DNA of 64,000 bases from Falsirhodobacter sp. alg1. GTDB lineage: Bacteria > Pseudomonadota > Alphaproteobacteria > Rhodobacterales > Rhodobacteraceae. Shown here in pieces: positions 1 through 8,179 of the stretch. A program made the position numbers and the translations under genes. The notes beneath the pieces are model-generated. The model was given only the letters and a program-made list of their open reading frames with translations, was not told where the DNA came from and made no database searches. Positions within the stretch are counted from its first letter, which is position 1. Each line of letters opens with the position of its first letter. The stretch covers positions 309,167 to 373,166 of the forward strand of contig NZ_BBJC02000001.1 in assembly GCF_000739715.2 (NCBI RefSeq). Direction: 5' to 3'.

Positions 1-304
1 GGCGGGGGCAGAAGGCCCCCCAATGCAGGGTGGATCCGCCGACGCCCTTGCCGGAATTGTTCGGCCCGAACACCTGCGGCATGTCTCCCCCGCTCAGCCG
101 CTCCTCCATCCAGTAAAGATCGGCAACCGTTTCATCGGTAGAGTGATCCTCGGGCGCAAAGTTGCGCCCTGCCTCAAGGGCTACCACTGACCGGCCTGCC
201 TGCGCCAAACGTGCAAGGATAGGCGCGCCGCCGGCACCGGTGCCGATAATCACGGCATCCACCGTGTCCTGCAGGGAATACTGTTTCATCCGGGTCAGGT
301 TCAT
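1..304 (-). CDS. GMC-family FAD-dependent oxidoreductase, N-terminal part (cut by window edge)
   Basis: The first 101 residues are visible; the rest lies beyond base 1. Residues 17-28 contain a beta strand followed by GTGAGGAP, the dinucleotide-binding motif for FAD, and an acidic residue in LEAG follows near residue 50. The end of the fragment reads GKGVGGSTLHWG, the GMC signature region in which the flavin is bound. Family members oxidise alcohols, sugars or polyols using FAD. The ATG start overlaps the stop of the upstream hydrolase/subunit-3 fusion (ATGA, bases 301-304), so the two are translationally coupled. There is no signal peptide, which suggests a cytoplasmic enzyme. The substrate is unknown. 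Confidence 0.9.
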   Translation of the reverse strand, partial: MNLTRMKQYSLQDTVDAVIIGTGAGGAPILARLAQAGRSVVALEAGRNFAPEDHSTDETVADLYWMEERLSGGDMPQVFGPNNSGKGVGGSTLHWGAFCPR

Positions 305-1557
305 ATGCGAACCTCCTTTTGGGGCAGGGTTCGTGGATCGGTCAGCCCGTCATACCCAAGACGTTGCAGGGTGACGGGGTGCGAGACCCATTCCTTGACG
401 GTATTGGCCCGCAGATCCTCAAACCAGCGGGAAAGGGGGCCTTTCTGGATGCGGCGAAGATATGCGTCCTGTTCGGCGGGTGGCAGATCGGGAAAATCGG
501 GCCGATCGGCGCGAACAGCCTGCAATCCCTGCCGCAAGGCGTCTGTATCAGGGGGCAGATCGGCAAATCGCCAGCCGTCGCCACCGCCCGTCGCCACGGC
601 AGCCTCCACCCGCAGGGGCAGGTTTATGACATCTTCGGCAGGGACCAGACGGGCGGTGATTGCCCGCAATATCTTGCGGTCGGCATCCTCCAGCAGGGAA
701 ACCGGATGCGGACCCTGAAGGCGTTTGCGCAGCACGGCCTTGGTCAGCGGATCGATATCCGTCGCATGGTCCAGCCGGATGATATGCCACAGCGCGTGGA
801 TGCCGGCGGCTAGGGCGGCAGGCCGTTCGGCGGGGATCAGATGTGCGGCGCCGTCGATTTCCTGCACCGTGCCATCCGTGTAATGGGGCAGGTTCAGCAG
901 GCGCTGGTTTGCCGCGCCCAGATCGCCATCCTCGGCCCCGGCAAGAATGATAGCGGGCAGCGAAATTTCTCCTACCTTATCCCGTACGTCCTGTTTCGCC
1001 CCGGTTTGCAGCCAATGCGTCCACGCCGCAGGGTCGGTCCGCTGCAGATCATGCGCCAATGCCTCATGTGCCTGGGTTGGAAGGGGGGAGGCCGTGTTCC
1101 CTGCAATGAATTCGGCAGCATTGGCATAGCTCAGCGGCCCATCTGCGGCCCAATCAGTCATCGACGCACGTCGCGCCTCATCGATCGGTTCGGGGGAGGG
1201 CGGAGAGCCTGCCACCAGGCAAATCCCGCATAGCCCCGCCGGGTTGCGCGCCGCCAGCATCGAGGCGAACTTGGCCCCCATACTGTGCCCCACCATGATC
1301 CATGGCCCGTCCTTGGGAACGTTATCCGCAATATGGGCCAGCGTCCGGTCCAGTGAGGGTGCGCCTTGCAGCACATTGTCCCCGAACCCCGGCAGATTTA
1401 GCGCAAGTGGCGTCAATGCCGGATGCAAAAGCCCCGCAACCGCATCGAAACTGCGCGCGCTGCCACCAAGGGCGTGCAGGAAAACAACGGTGATTGGGGT
1501 GGGGGTATTATAACGCGCCGCACCAAAGGGTGCGGAGCGGGGGGGCTGACCTTGCAT
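301..1557 (-). CDS. Alpha/beta-hydrolase fused to gluconate 2-dehydrogenase subunit 3-like domain
   Basis: 418 residues in two parts. Residues about 20-260 form an alpha/beta hydrolase: LHALGGS oxyanion loop near 27-33, nucleophile elbow GHSMG at 90-94 (Ser92), an acidic residue near 208-209 and a His at 238 before LIP. Residues about 283-415 resemble the small third subunit of gluconate/sorbitol-type dehydrogenases (DADRKILRAI, then WVSHPVTLQRLGYDG near the C-terminus), a domain that normally partners a GMC flavoprotein, which is exactly the next gene. The start was chosen at the ATG with AAGGA eight bases upstream; 15 further in-frame residues upstream lack this. No Tat or Sec signal is seen, unlike exported subunit-3 proteins. 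A joint hydrolase plus dehydrogenase role is inferred. Confidence 0.8.
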   Translation of the reverse strand: MQGQPPRSAPFGAARYNTPTPITVVFLHALGGSARSFDAVAGLLHPALTPLALNLPGFGDNVLQGAPSLDRTLAHIADNVPKDGPWIMVGHSMGAKFASMLAARNPAGLCGICLVAGSPPSPEPIDEARRASMTDWAADGPLSYANAAEFIAGNTASPLPTQAHEALAHDLQRTDPAAWTHWLQTGAKQDVRDKVGEISLPAIILAGAEDGDLGAANQRLLNLPHYTDGTVQEIDGAAHLIPAERPAALAAGIHALWHIIRLDHATDIDPLTKAVLRKRLQGPHPVSLLEDADRKILRAITARLVPAEDVINLPLRVEAAVATGGGDGWRFADLPPDTDALRQGLQAVRADRPDFPDLPPAEQDAYLRRIQKGPLSRWFEDLRANTVKEWVSHPVTLQRLGYDGLTDPRTLPQKEVRI

Positions 1558-1614
1558 GGGGGTTCCTTTGCTGCGCCTTGTCCAACGACAGAGGCGCAGC
1601 AAGGTTCCGCCGTG

Positions 1615-2661
1615 TCAGCCTGCCGGAGCGATCACCAAGACGTCAGAAGGGTTCAGCCCGAAGCGCAGCTCTTCCCCCACGCGGGGCGGGGCCCGACGGG
1701 TGCTGTTGAACTGGTCCAACGCCAAAATCTGGCCTGCCACATCCACACGGACCCGGACAACCGAACCGAGAAAGTCCGAGGCCATCACCCTGCCCGTCAG
1801 ATAGGCGGGGCCGCCCTCCATATGCAGCATTTCGGGACGCAGCCCCAAGGTAACCGGACCCGGAGGCAGGGGCCGGTCCAGTACCAGACGCTGAGCGCCC
1901 AATGCGACGGTGCCGGTGGCCGCATCGATCACCTCGGCCTCCAGGGTGTTCAGCGTTCCGACAAAGCCCGCCACAAAACGGGTCGCCGGGGCGTTGTACA
2001 CCTCGAACGGGGTGCCGATCTGGTCTGCCACGCCCTTGTGCATCACGACCACACGATCCGACAAAGACAGCGCCTCTTCCTGATCATGGGTCACGAAGAT
2101 GGTGGTGATGCCAAGCGCCTTCTGGATTTCGCGGATCTCGTTCCGCAGCGATACGCGGATCTTGGCATCCAGCGCCGAAAGCGGCTCATCCAGCAGTAGC
2201 ACCTTGGGGCGCGGCGCCAGGGCACGGGCCAGGGCAACGCGCTGCTGCTGGCCCCCGGACAGCTGGTAGGGGTAGCGATCCGCCTTGTCCGGCAGGCCGA
2301 TCAGCGCCAGCATCTCCTGAACGCGGGCCGAGATTTCGGACCGTGCCGTGCCCTGAACCTTCAGCCCGAACCCCACGTTCTGCGCCACGGTCAGGTTCGG
2401 AAACAGGGCATAAGCCTGAAAGACCATGCCGATATCCCGGCGGCGTACCCCCAAGGCTGTCACGTCCTTGCCCGCAATGGAAATGCTGCCGACATCCGGT
2501 TTTTCAAACCCCGCGACCATGCGCAGAACCGTTGTTTTTCCGCAGCCGGACGGGCCGAGCAGTGAAATGAATTCCCCCCGCTCCACCTCCAGATTGAAAT
2601 TGCGGACGACATGGCTTGCCCCGAAGCTTTTCTCGAGGTGCGATAGTTTAAGAAAGCTCAT
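1615..2661 (-). CDS. ABC transporter ATP-binding protein (spermidine/putrescine/iron-type)
   Basis: 348 residues. Walker A GPSGCGKTT at about 36-44, Q-loop near 82, ABC signature LSGGQQQR at about 134-141, Walker B VLLLDE at about 154-159, and an H-loop in VTHDQEEA. The C-terminal 110 residues form a TOBE-like domain, as in PotA/FbpC-type importers. It powers the importer made with the two permeases and the binding protein encoded just upstream; the stop codon of the neighbouring permease lies beside its start with a 4-base overlap. Only 57 bases separate it from the hydrolase/dehydrogenase genes downstream, so all may be one transcript. The substrate cannot be read from the ATPase. Confidence 0.93.
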   Translation of the reverse strand: MSFLKLSHLEKSFGASHVVRNFNLEVERGEFISLLGPSGCGKTTVLRMVAGFEKPDVGSISIAGKDVTALGVRRRDIGMVFQAYALFPNLTVAQNVGFGLKVQGTARSEISARVQEMLALIGLPDKADRYPYQLSGGQQQRVALARALAPRPKVLLLDEPLSALDAKIRVSLRNEIREIQKALGITTIFVTHDQEEALSLSDRVVVMHKGVADQIGTPFEVYNAPATRFVAGFVGTLNTLEAEVIDAATGTVALGAQRLVLDRPLPPGPVTLGLRPEMLHMEGGPAYLTGRVMASDFLGSVVRVRVDVAGQILALDQFNSTRRAPPRVGEELRFGLNPSDVLVIAPAG

Positions 2662-3437
2662 GTCGGGCGGCCTTGTCTGGAAAATCGTGTGAACAGCTGC
2701 ATGGCCCCGATACAGGCCCAGGTGATTGCAAAGGCGATCGTGGCCAGCGCAAAGGGTTCATAGGCACGGTTGGCGCCCATCAGCTGCAGATATGGCCCGA
2801 AGGCCGGACGGTTCAGGAGGGCGGCCATCGTGAATTCACCCATGACGATGGCAAAGGTCACGAATGCACCGGAAAGCACCGCCACGAGTACATTTGGCAG
2901 GATCAGCCGCCAAAGGATCGTACCCCAGCCTGCCCCGAGGGATTGCGCCGCTTCTGTCAGGGTTGCAACATCGACGGCGCGCAATCCGGTATCCACTGCG
3001 CGGTACATATAGGGCAGACCCAGCATGATATATCCGCACATCAGCAGGATGTTCGTGCCCGTCAGCGATCCGGTCAGCGGCAACCAGCTGGAGGTGTTGT
3101 ACAGCCGGATATAACCGAACACGACCACAATGGCGGGAATGACCAGCGGCAGCAGTGTCATGAACTCGATCAGCGGTCGAAGACGCGGCAGTTTCAGCTG
3201 CACCCAATAGGCTGTAGGCACCACCAGCAGCATACCGACCACGATCGTGGCAATGGCCATCATGACCGAATAACCGAAGGTGCGGCGGAATTGCGGATCC
3301 GCCAGAACGATACGATAGGCGTCCAGACTGTATTCGCCCCGCCGCATCGACAAAGAGAATTCGATCATGCCCATCAACGGCAGAATGAAGTAGATGGCCC
3401 CGAGGATCAGGATGGCCCAAGCAGCAGCACGCGTCAT
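2658..3437 (-). CDS. ABC transporter permease (second inner-membrane subunit)
   Basis: 259 residues with about six hydrophobic segments, starting with one near residues 5-25. The EAA-type cytoplasmic loop that contacts the ATPase is visible as LTEAAQSLGAGWGTILWRLILP in shortened form around residues 165-185. This layout matches PotC-like permeases. The start ATG overlaps the stop of the first permease (ATGA at 3434-3437) and is preceded by GAGGTGG, so it is preferred to the longer open frame that runs through the upstream gene. Its stop overlaps the ATPase start. It forms the membrane channel with the permease encoded next to it. Confidence 0.9.
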   Translation of the reverse strand: MTRAAAWAILILGAIYFILPLMGMIEFSLSMRRGEYSLDAYRIVLADPQFRRTFGYSVMMAIATIVVGMLLVVPTAYWVQLKLPRLRPLIEFMTLLPLVIPAIVVVFGYIRLYNTSSWLPLTGSLTGTNILLMCGYIMLGLPYMYRAVDTGLRAVDVATLTEAAQSLGAGWGTILWRLILPNVLVAVLSGAFVTFAIVMGEFTMAALLNRPAFGPYLQLMGANRAYEPFALATIAFAITWACIGAMQLFTRFSRQGRPT

Positions 3438-4312
3438 TTCAGCCACCTCTCGGACCGGATACGCAGGACGATATAGGTGACATTGGCAACCGCCGTGATG
3501 ACGATCATGCCGAAGGCCATTGCATAGCCCAGTTGCGGATCGCCCAGCACATCCCCCCGGATCTGCGCGAACAGCATGATCGGTGCGATGTTCAGGGATG
3601 AACCTGTCAGGGCAATGGCGGTGGCAACTGCGCCGAAGGCGTTTGCAAACAGCAGCGCAAAGGTGCCGATGATGGTTGGAAACAGGATCGGCAGGGCAAC
3701 CATGCGCCAGTACTGTGCGCCGGTGGCTCCCAGGCAGGATGCAGCCTCGCGCCATTCCCGTTTCAACCCGTCAAGCGCGGGGGTAATGATCAGGATCATC
3801 AGGGGAATCTGGAAGAACAGATAGGTGATCGTCAGCCCCCAGAAGCTGAGGATGTTGAACCCGTAGGCCCGCAGGTTGATCCCGAATTCCGTCCGCAGCA
3901 CACCTGTCACCAGACCGAGAGGGCCAAGCGTCGCCAGAAAGGCAAAGGCAAGCGGCACCCCGGCAAAGTTCGAGGCGACACCGGAAAACGTCATCAGGGG
4001 GGCGCGGAGGCCACGGGGCAAGCCGCCCAGCACCACCGCCGTCGCCATGAGGAACCCGACCAAAGACCCGATTGCCGCCGAAGCGACAGAGATCTTTATA
4101 GAGATCCAGTAGGACGACATGATCGACCGCGTGAAAAGTCCCTGGATGTTGGCAAGGGTGAAGCTGCCATCAGGCGTCTGGAAGGCACCGATGACGATGT
4201 TCAGCGTCGGCGCGATCAGGAACATCGATACGAACAACGCGAATGGCAGCACCCCTAGCCACGCCGGATTGAACCGGCGGGGCGGGCGTGAATGTGGAGT
4301 CTGGTCTGTCAC
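3434..4312 (-). CDS. ABC transporter permease (first inner-membrane subunit)
   Basis: 292 residues, PotB-like: an N-terminal hydrophobic helix near residues 18-40, then further helices and an EAA loop (EAASCLGATGAQYWR) around residue 190. A GTG start is inferred because it overlaps the TGA of the upstream binding-protein gene (GTGA at 4309-4312); an ATG ten codons further up would lie inside that gene. Gene order binding protein, permease, permease, ATPase is the standard one for importers of the spermidine/putrescine, thiamine, phosphonate and iron class. Confidence 0.9.
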   Translation of the reverse strand: MTDQTPHSRPPRRFNPAWLGVLPFALFVSMFLIAPTLNIVIGAFQTPDGSFTLANIQGLFTRSIMSSYWISIKISVASAAIGSLVGFLMATAVVLGGLPRGLRAPLMTFSGVASNFAGVPLAFAFLATLGPLGLVTGVLRTEFGINLRAYGFNILSFWGLTITYLFFQIPLMILIITPALDGLKREWREAASCLGATGAQYWRMVALPILFPTIIGTFALLFANAFGAVATAIALTGSSLNIAPIMLFAQIRGDVLGDPQLGYAMAFGMIVITAVANVTYIVLRIRSERWLK

Positions 4313-5415
4313 TGGACGTTGGCACCCACGACGGCATCCCAACCGCTGGTAACGGTGTCATTGTTGGCGGCCTGCTCTTCCAGGGTCGGGAAATAGGCCT
4401 TGGCATAGCTCTCTGCGGGGGGCAGCGCCTCGAGCAGTTCGGCGGGAATCTTGCCGGCCTCGCTCATCGCGTTGAAGCGGGCGGGGTGGCAGTAGCCCTT
4501 CAGCCAGAGGTTCTGGCCTTCATCCGAATAGATATACTCCATCCACAGTTTTGCTGCGTTCGGATGCGGTGCATGGGCGGAAATGGCCTGCACGTACACA
4601 CCCGCAAGAACACCGCTTTCCGGCACCACCACCTTGGTCGGGGGATTGCCTGCTAGGGTATCGCCCCATGCCAATGCGTTGTAATCCCATGTAATAACGA
4701 TGGGTGTGGCGCCTTGCGCAAGCGTGCCCGCCTTGCCGATGACCGGAACGAAGTTTCCTTCGGCGTTCATTTCCTGGAAATAGTCCAGCCCCTGCTGTGC
4801 GGCATCGGAGCCGGCCTCGCCGCCCGCAGCCATGCCTGCTGCCAGAACCGACAGGATGGCCTGGTTCGAAGCGCGCGGATCACCCGCAAGGGCGACCTGA
4901 CCGGCATAATCCGATTTCAGCAGATCGTCCCAGTCGGTCGGGATTTCGGTCACCAGATCCTCATTCACGAGGAAGGAGATGACGCCATAGTAATCACCGT
5001 ACCAATATCCGTCGGGATCCTTGATGGTGTCGGGAATCTCGTCCCATGTCGAAACCTTGTACGGCTGCAACAGGCCTTCTTCCTTGGCCTGGGGGCCGAA
5101 CGACAGGCCCACGTCCAGCACGTCCGGGGCCTGCGGGCCGGTATTTCCCTTGTTCGCCCGAACGGCTTCCAGCTCGTCGGCCGAACCTGCGTCGGGGTTC
5201 AATTCGTTTACGGTGATGCCGGGGTATTTTGCCTTGAAGCCGGCAATCAGATCGCCATAGCCGCACCAGCTGTGGGGAAGGGCGATGGTTGTCAGCATGC
5301 CCTCTTCCATTGCGGCAGCTTCAAGGGCCGACAGATCCTGCGCTGCGGCGAACGAATTGGTGGCAAGCACTGCGGTTGTGGCAAGTGCGATGCACCGGGT
5401 TGTCATCGTGATCAT
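4309..5415 (-). CDS. ABC transporter periplasmic solute-binding protein
   Basis: 368 residues beginning with a Sec signal peptide (MITMTTR, a hydrophobic stretch, then Ala-rich cleavage region SFAAAQ near residue 25-30). The mature part matches class-2 binding proteins of the 2-aminoethylphosphonate/iron/polyamine type, for example FLVNEDLV in the first lobe and an IYSDEGQNLW segment in the second. The start was set at the ATG with AAGGA ten bases upstream; another ATG lies seven codons further up. It is the first gene of the probable import operon. Its leader can fold so that the Shine-Dalgarno is paired. The ligand is unknown; an ester, lactone or alcohol would fit the downstream hydrolase and GMC enzyme. 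Confidence 0.9.
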   Translation of the reverse strand: MITMTTRCIALATTAVLATNSFAAAQDLSALEAAAMEEGMLTTIALPHSWCGYGDLIAGFKAKYPGITVNELNPDAGSADELEAVRANKGNTGPQAPDVLDVGLSFGPQAKEEGLLQPYKVSTWDEIPDTIKDPDGYWYGDYYGVISFLVNEDLVTEIPTDWDDLLKSDYAGQVALAGDPRASNQAILSVLAAGMAAGGEAGSDAAQQGLDYFQEMNAEGNFVPVIGKAGTLAQGATPIVITWDYNALAWGDTLAGNPPTKVVVPESGVLAGVYVQAISAHAPHPNAAKLWMEYIYSDEGQNLWLKGYCHPARFNAMSEAGKIPAELLEALPPAESYAKAYFPTLEEQAANNDTVTSGWDAVVGANVQ

Positions 5416-5481
5416 GCGTTGTGTTTCCTTGAACAAGATTCATCGCCCGGCGGGCAATGACTCGCCCCGGCCGTCAAGGAA
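5413..5481 (-). other. Candidate structured mRNA leader of the binding-protein gene
   Basis: On the transcribed strand TTCCTTGA (5474-5481) is the exact complement of TCAAGGAA (5425-5432), and the second arm contains the Shine-Dalgarno AAGGA of the binding-protein gene. The 40 bases between the arms are themselves GC-rich and self-complementary (CCGGGGCGA facing TGCCCGCCGG). The fold would hide the ribosome-binding site. No ligand or known family is recognised. Confidence 0.35.
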
Positions 5482-5514
5482 TAGTGGCGCAGTGTGACGT
5501 TTTATGAAAGCCCG

Positions 5515-5531
5515 TTTACAGCCTGTGTAAA
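5515..5531. promoter_or_regulatory. Inverted repeat, candidate operator for the import operon
   Basis: TTTACA-gcctg-TGTAAA: two perfect 6-base arms around a 5-base spacer, about 100 bases upstream of the binding-protein start. The size and symmetry suit a dimeric repressor of the LacI or GntR kind, but no regulator gene is visible nearby. The rest of 5482-5673 shows nothing I can support. Confidence 0.35.
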
Positions 5532-5673
5532 TCCGGATGCACAAAGGGTATTCCGGCGATGGTCTGTGCTGGCGGCGGGGGCAATCGCGATATGTCCGGG
5601 ATGGTTGCCAGCCCGATTTTGCCATAGCGGCCCGTTGCCATGCAAGGGGGCCGCCATGACGGAAGACAGGTTC

Positions 5674-6912
5674 TCAGCCCAAGAAGGGGCGGTCGCCCGC
5701 AGCGTCCTTGATACGGGTCGGCAGACCCATTTCGCCCAGAAGGGCCAGGAACGGCTTCGGCTCCAGCTCTTCTACGTTGACCATCTTCGACACATCCCAT
5801 GTGCCGTTGGCAACCAAGATGGCAGCGGCAACCGGCGGCACACCGGCAGTGTAGCTGATGCCCTGGCTGCCCGTTTCGTTGAAGGCTTCCTTGTGGTCGG
5901 CCACGTTGTAGATGAACACCTCGTGCTCCGCGCCGTCCTTGGTCCCCTTGACGATATCACCGATGCAGGTCTTGCCCACATAATCGGGGGCAAGGCTGGA
6001 CGGGTCGGGCAGCACGGCCTTCACCACCTTCAACGGAACAACCTCCAGCCCTTCGGCGGTGGTGACGGGCTGTTCGGACAGCAGGCCCAGATTGTTCAGC
6101 ACGGTAAAGACGTTGATGTAATGATCCCCGAAGCCCATCCAGAACCGCACATCCGCATCAGGATAGCGGGCCGAAAGCGAATGCACCTCGTCATGGCCGG
6201 TCATATAGGCCTTTTGCGGCCCGACCACGGGCATATCGAAGGTCTGGCCCACTTCGAACATCTTGTTCGACTGCCATGCGCCGTTCTGCCAGCTGTAGAC
6301 CGTGCCGGTAAATTCGCGGAAGTTGATTTCGGGATCGAAGTTCGTGGAGAACCAGCGTCCGTGCGATCCTGCGTTGATATCCACGATGTCGATGGAAGAC
6401 ACCGTATCCAGATGCTCATCTGCAGCCAGACGGGCATAGGCATTCACCACACCCGGATCGAAGCCGACACCGAGGATCGCCGTTACGCCCGCATCGGCGC
6501 AGCGCGCGCGACGCTTCCATTCGTAGTTTCCGTACCATGGCGGGGTTTCGCAGATCTTGGCAGGATCCTCGTGGATCGCCGTGTCGAGATAGGCGATGCC
6601 GGTCTCGATGCAGGCTTCCAGCACCGTCATGTTCACAAAGGCCGATCCGACGTTGATCAGAATCTGCGCGCCGGTTTTGCGGATCAGGGCGGCAACCGCG
6701 GCGCTGTCCATCGCGTTGACTTCATGCGCTGTAAACGGGGCATCGACCTTCATCGAGCCTTTTTCGGCGACAGAGGCCAGAATTGCCTCGCATTTGCCGA
6801 TGGTGCGGGATGCGATATGCAGATCGCCCAGCACGTCATTATTCTGCGCGCATTTATGCGCCACAACCTGTGCGACGCCGCCGGCGCCGATGATCAACAC
6901 GTTTCGTTTCAC
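5674..6912 (-). CDS. Carboxynorspermidine/carboxyspermidine dehydrogenase (saccharopine dehydrogenase family)
   Basis: 412 residues. The N-terminal Rossmann motif reads LIIGAGGVAQVVAHKC at about 5-20 for NAD(P). The overall match, for example GFDPGVVNAYARLA near 150 and EVFIYNVADHKEAF near 310, is to the saccharopine-dehydrogenase-like enzymes that reductively condense aspartate semialdehyde with a diamine to carboxynorspermidine or carboxyspermidine. A GTG start is used, with AAGGAG ten bases upstream. It lies 37 bases after the decarboxylase gene of the same pathway, which confirms the assignment. Whether the diamine is putrescine or diaminopropane cannot be told from sequence alone. Confidence 0.9.
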   Translation of the reverse strand: MKRNVLIIGAGGVAQVVAHKCAQNNDVLGDLHIASRTIGKCEAILASVAEKGSMKVDAPFTAHEVNAMDSAAVAALIRKTGAQILINVGSAFVNMTVLEACIETGIAYLDTAIHEDPAKICETPPWYGNYEWKRRARCADAGVTAILGVGFDPGVVNAYARLAADEHLDTVSSIDIVDINAGSHGRWFSTNFDPEINFREFTGTVYSWQNGAWQSNKMFEVGQTFDMPVVGPQKAYMTGHDEVHSLSARYPDADVRFWMGFGDHYINVFTVLNNLGLLSEQPVTTAEGLEVVPLKVVKAVLPDPSSLAPDYVGKTCIGDIVKGTKDGAEHEVFIYNVADHKEAFNETGSQGISYTAGVPPVAAAILVANGTWDVSKMVNVEELEPKPFLALLGEMGLPTRIKDAAGDRPFLG

Positions 6913-6949
6913 TTCGAACCGTCTCCTTCAAGGACAGAGGGAAGGGCGG

Positions 6950-8044
6950 TCAACCGAGGCTGGCCGCGTAATCGGCATAGCCGAATTCTCGCATGACCCG
7001 TTCTGTGCCATCGGGGTCACGCAGCACAATGGCGGGCATCTTCACGCCATTGAACCAGTTCTTCTTTACCATGGTATAGCCTGCCGCATCGGCAATCGAC
7101 AGCCGGTCACCCACCTTCAGTTCATTCGCAAAGGTGAAATCACCGAAAATATCACCGGCAAGACAGGATTTTCCGCAGATCTGGTAGCTGTGGCTGCCAG
7201 ACGTTTCCATCTTGGCAGGCAGGCGGTAGATCAGCAGATCCAGCATATGCGCCTCGACCGAGCTGTCGACGATTGCCAGACGTTTGCCGTTGTCCAGAAT
7301 GTCGAGCACGCTGACTTCCAGCGTGGCCGTGCCGGTGATCGCAGCTTCGCCCGGCTCCAGATAAACCTGAATGCCGAAACGGTCGGCAAATGCCTTGAGC
7401 CGCGCCGCCAGCTTGTCAACGGGGTAGCCTTTGCCGGTGAAATGAATACCGCCCCCCAGGCTGACCCATTCCACGCGCATCATCAGATCCCCGAAGCGCG
7501 CCTCGATTTCCGCCAGCTGACGGTCAAACAGCTCAAAATCGGCATTCTCGCAGTTATAGTGGATCATGAAGCCGGAAATGCGGTCAAGGACGGCCTCGAT
7601 CTTTGCCGGGTCCCATTCACCCAAGCGGCTGAACTGACGCGCGGGGTCTGCAAGATCGAACCCCGAGGTGGAGATGCCCGGGTTCAACCGCAAACCGCGC
7701 TGGATGCTGCTGGCGCGATCCTCGAACCGCTCTAGCTGGCCTATGGAATTGAAGATGATCTTGTCGGCATGGCCGACAGCCTCATCGATCTCGTCTTCGG
7801 CCCATGCCACCGAATAGGCATGGGTTTCCTTGCCGAATTTTTCCGCGCCAAGGCGGAGTTCGTACAGGCTGGACGAGGTTGTACCCGCCATGTGGTCGCG
7901 CATCGCATCGAAGGCGGGCCATGTGGCAAAACACTTCAGCGCCAGCAGTGCCTTTGCCCCGGAAGCCGCGCACAGTTGGTCGATCACCGCCATATTCTTG
8001 GCAATGGCGGCAAGGTCGATGCGGTAATATGGCGTCGGGATCAT
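6950..8044 (-). CDS. nspC: Carboxynorspermidine/carboxyspermidine decarboxylase
   Basis: 364 residues, PLP-dependent fold III decarboxylase related to diaminopimelate decarboxylase. The PLP lysine is in ALKCF (Lys37); SLGGGIHFTGKGYP near 200-213 is the glycine-rich phosphate-binding region and GKSCLAGD near 285 carries the active-site Cys and Asp. It removes CO2 from carboxy(nor)spermidine to give (nor)spermidine or homospermidine. The ATG was chosen because GGGAG lies seven bases upstream; a frame eight codons longer lacks this. First gene of the two-gene polyamine operon, divergent from rnhB across 135 bases. Confidence 0.93.
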   Translation of the reverse strand: MIPTPYYRIDLAAIAKNMAVIDQLCAASGAKALLALKCFATWPAFDAMRDHMAGTTSSSLYELRLGAEKFGKETHAYSVAWAEDEIDEAVGHADKIIFNSIGQLERFEDRASSIQRGLRLNPGISTSGFDLADPARQFSRLGEWDPAKIEAVLDRISGFMIHYNCENADFELFDRQLAEIEARFGDLMMRVEWVSLGGGIHFTGKGYPVDKLAARLKAFADRFGIQVYLEPGEAAITGTATLEVSVLDILDNGKRLAIVDSSVEAHMLDLLIYRLPAKMETSGSHSYQICGKSCLAGDIFGDFTFANELKVGDRLSIADAAGYTMVKKNWFNGVKMPAIVLRDPDGTERVMREFGYADYAASLG

Positions 8045-8179
8045 TGGACACTCCCACAAAAGCGGCATGCAAAATCAGGGTGAACACATATGTCCCAGCC
8101 CCCGTAGGTGCAAGCGTATTGCCTTCCGCGTATGACAGCGGGGTGACATTCCCGCATTGACTGGGCTAGAGGCTGGCGC

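Noticed and set aside
1615-5415. Calling the importer a polyamine transporter because the polyamine genes are close
   Set aside because: The family covers several substrates and the enzyme genes downstream suggest an alcohol, sugar or ester instead; substrate left open.
5482-5673. Possible small gene in the gap between the binding-protein and dehydrogenase genes
   Set aside because: The only frames are short, lack a ribosome-binding site and show no recognisable motif.
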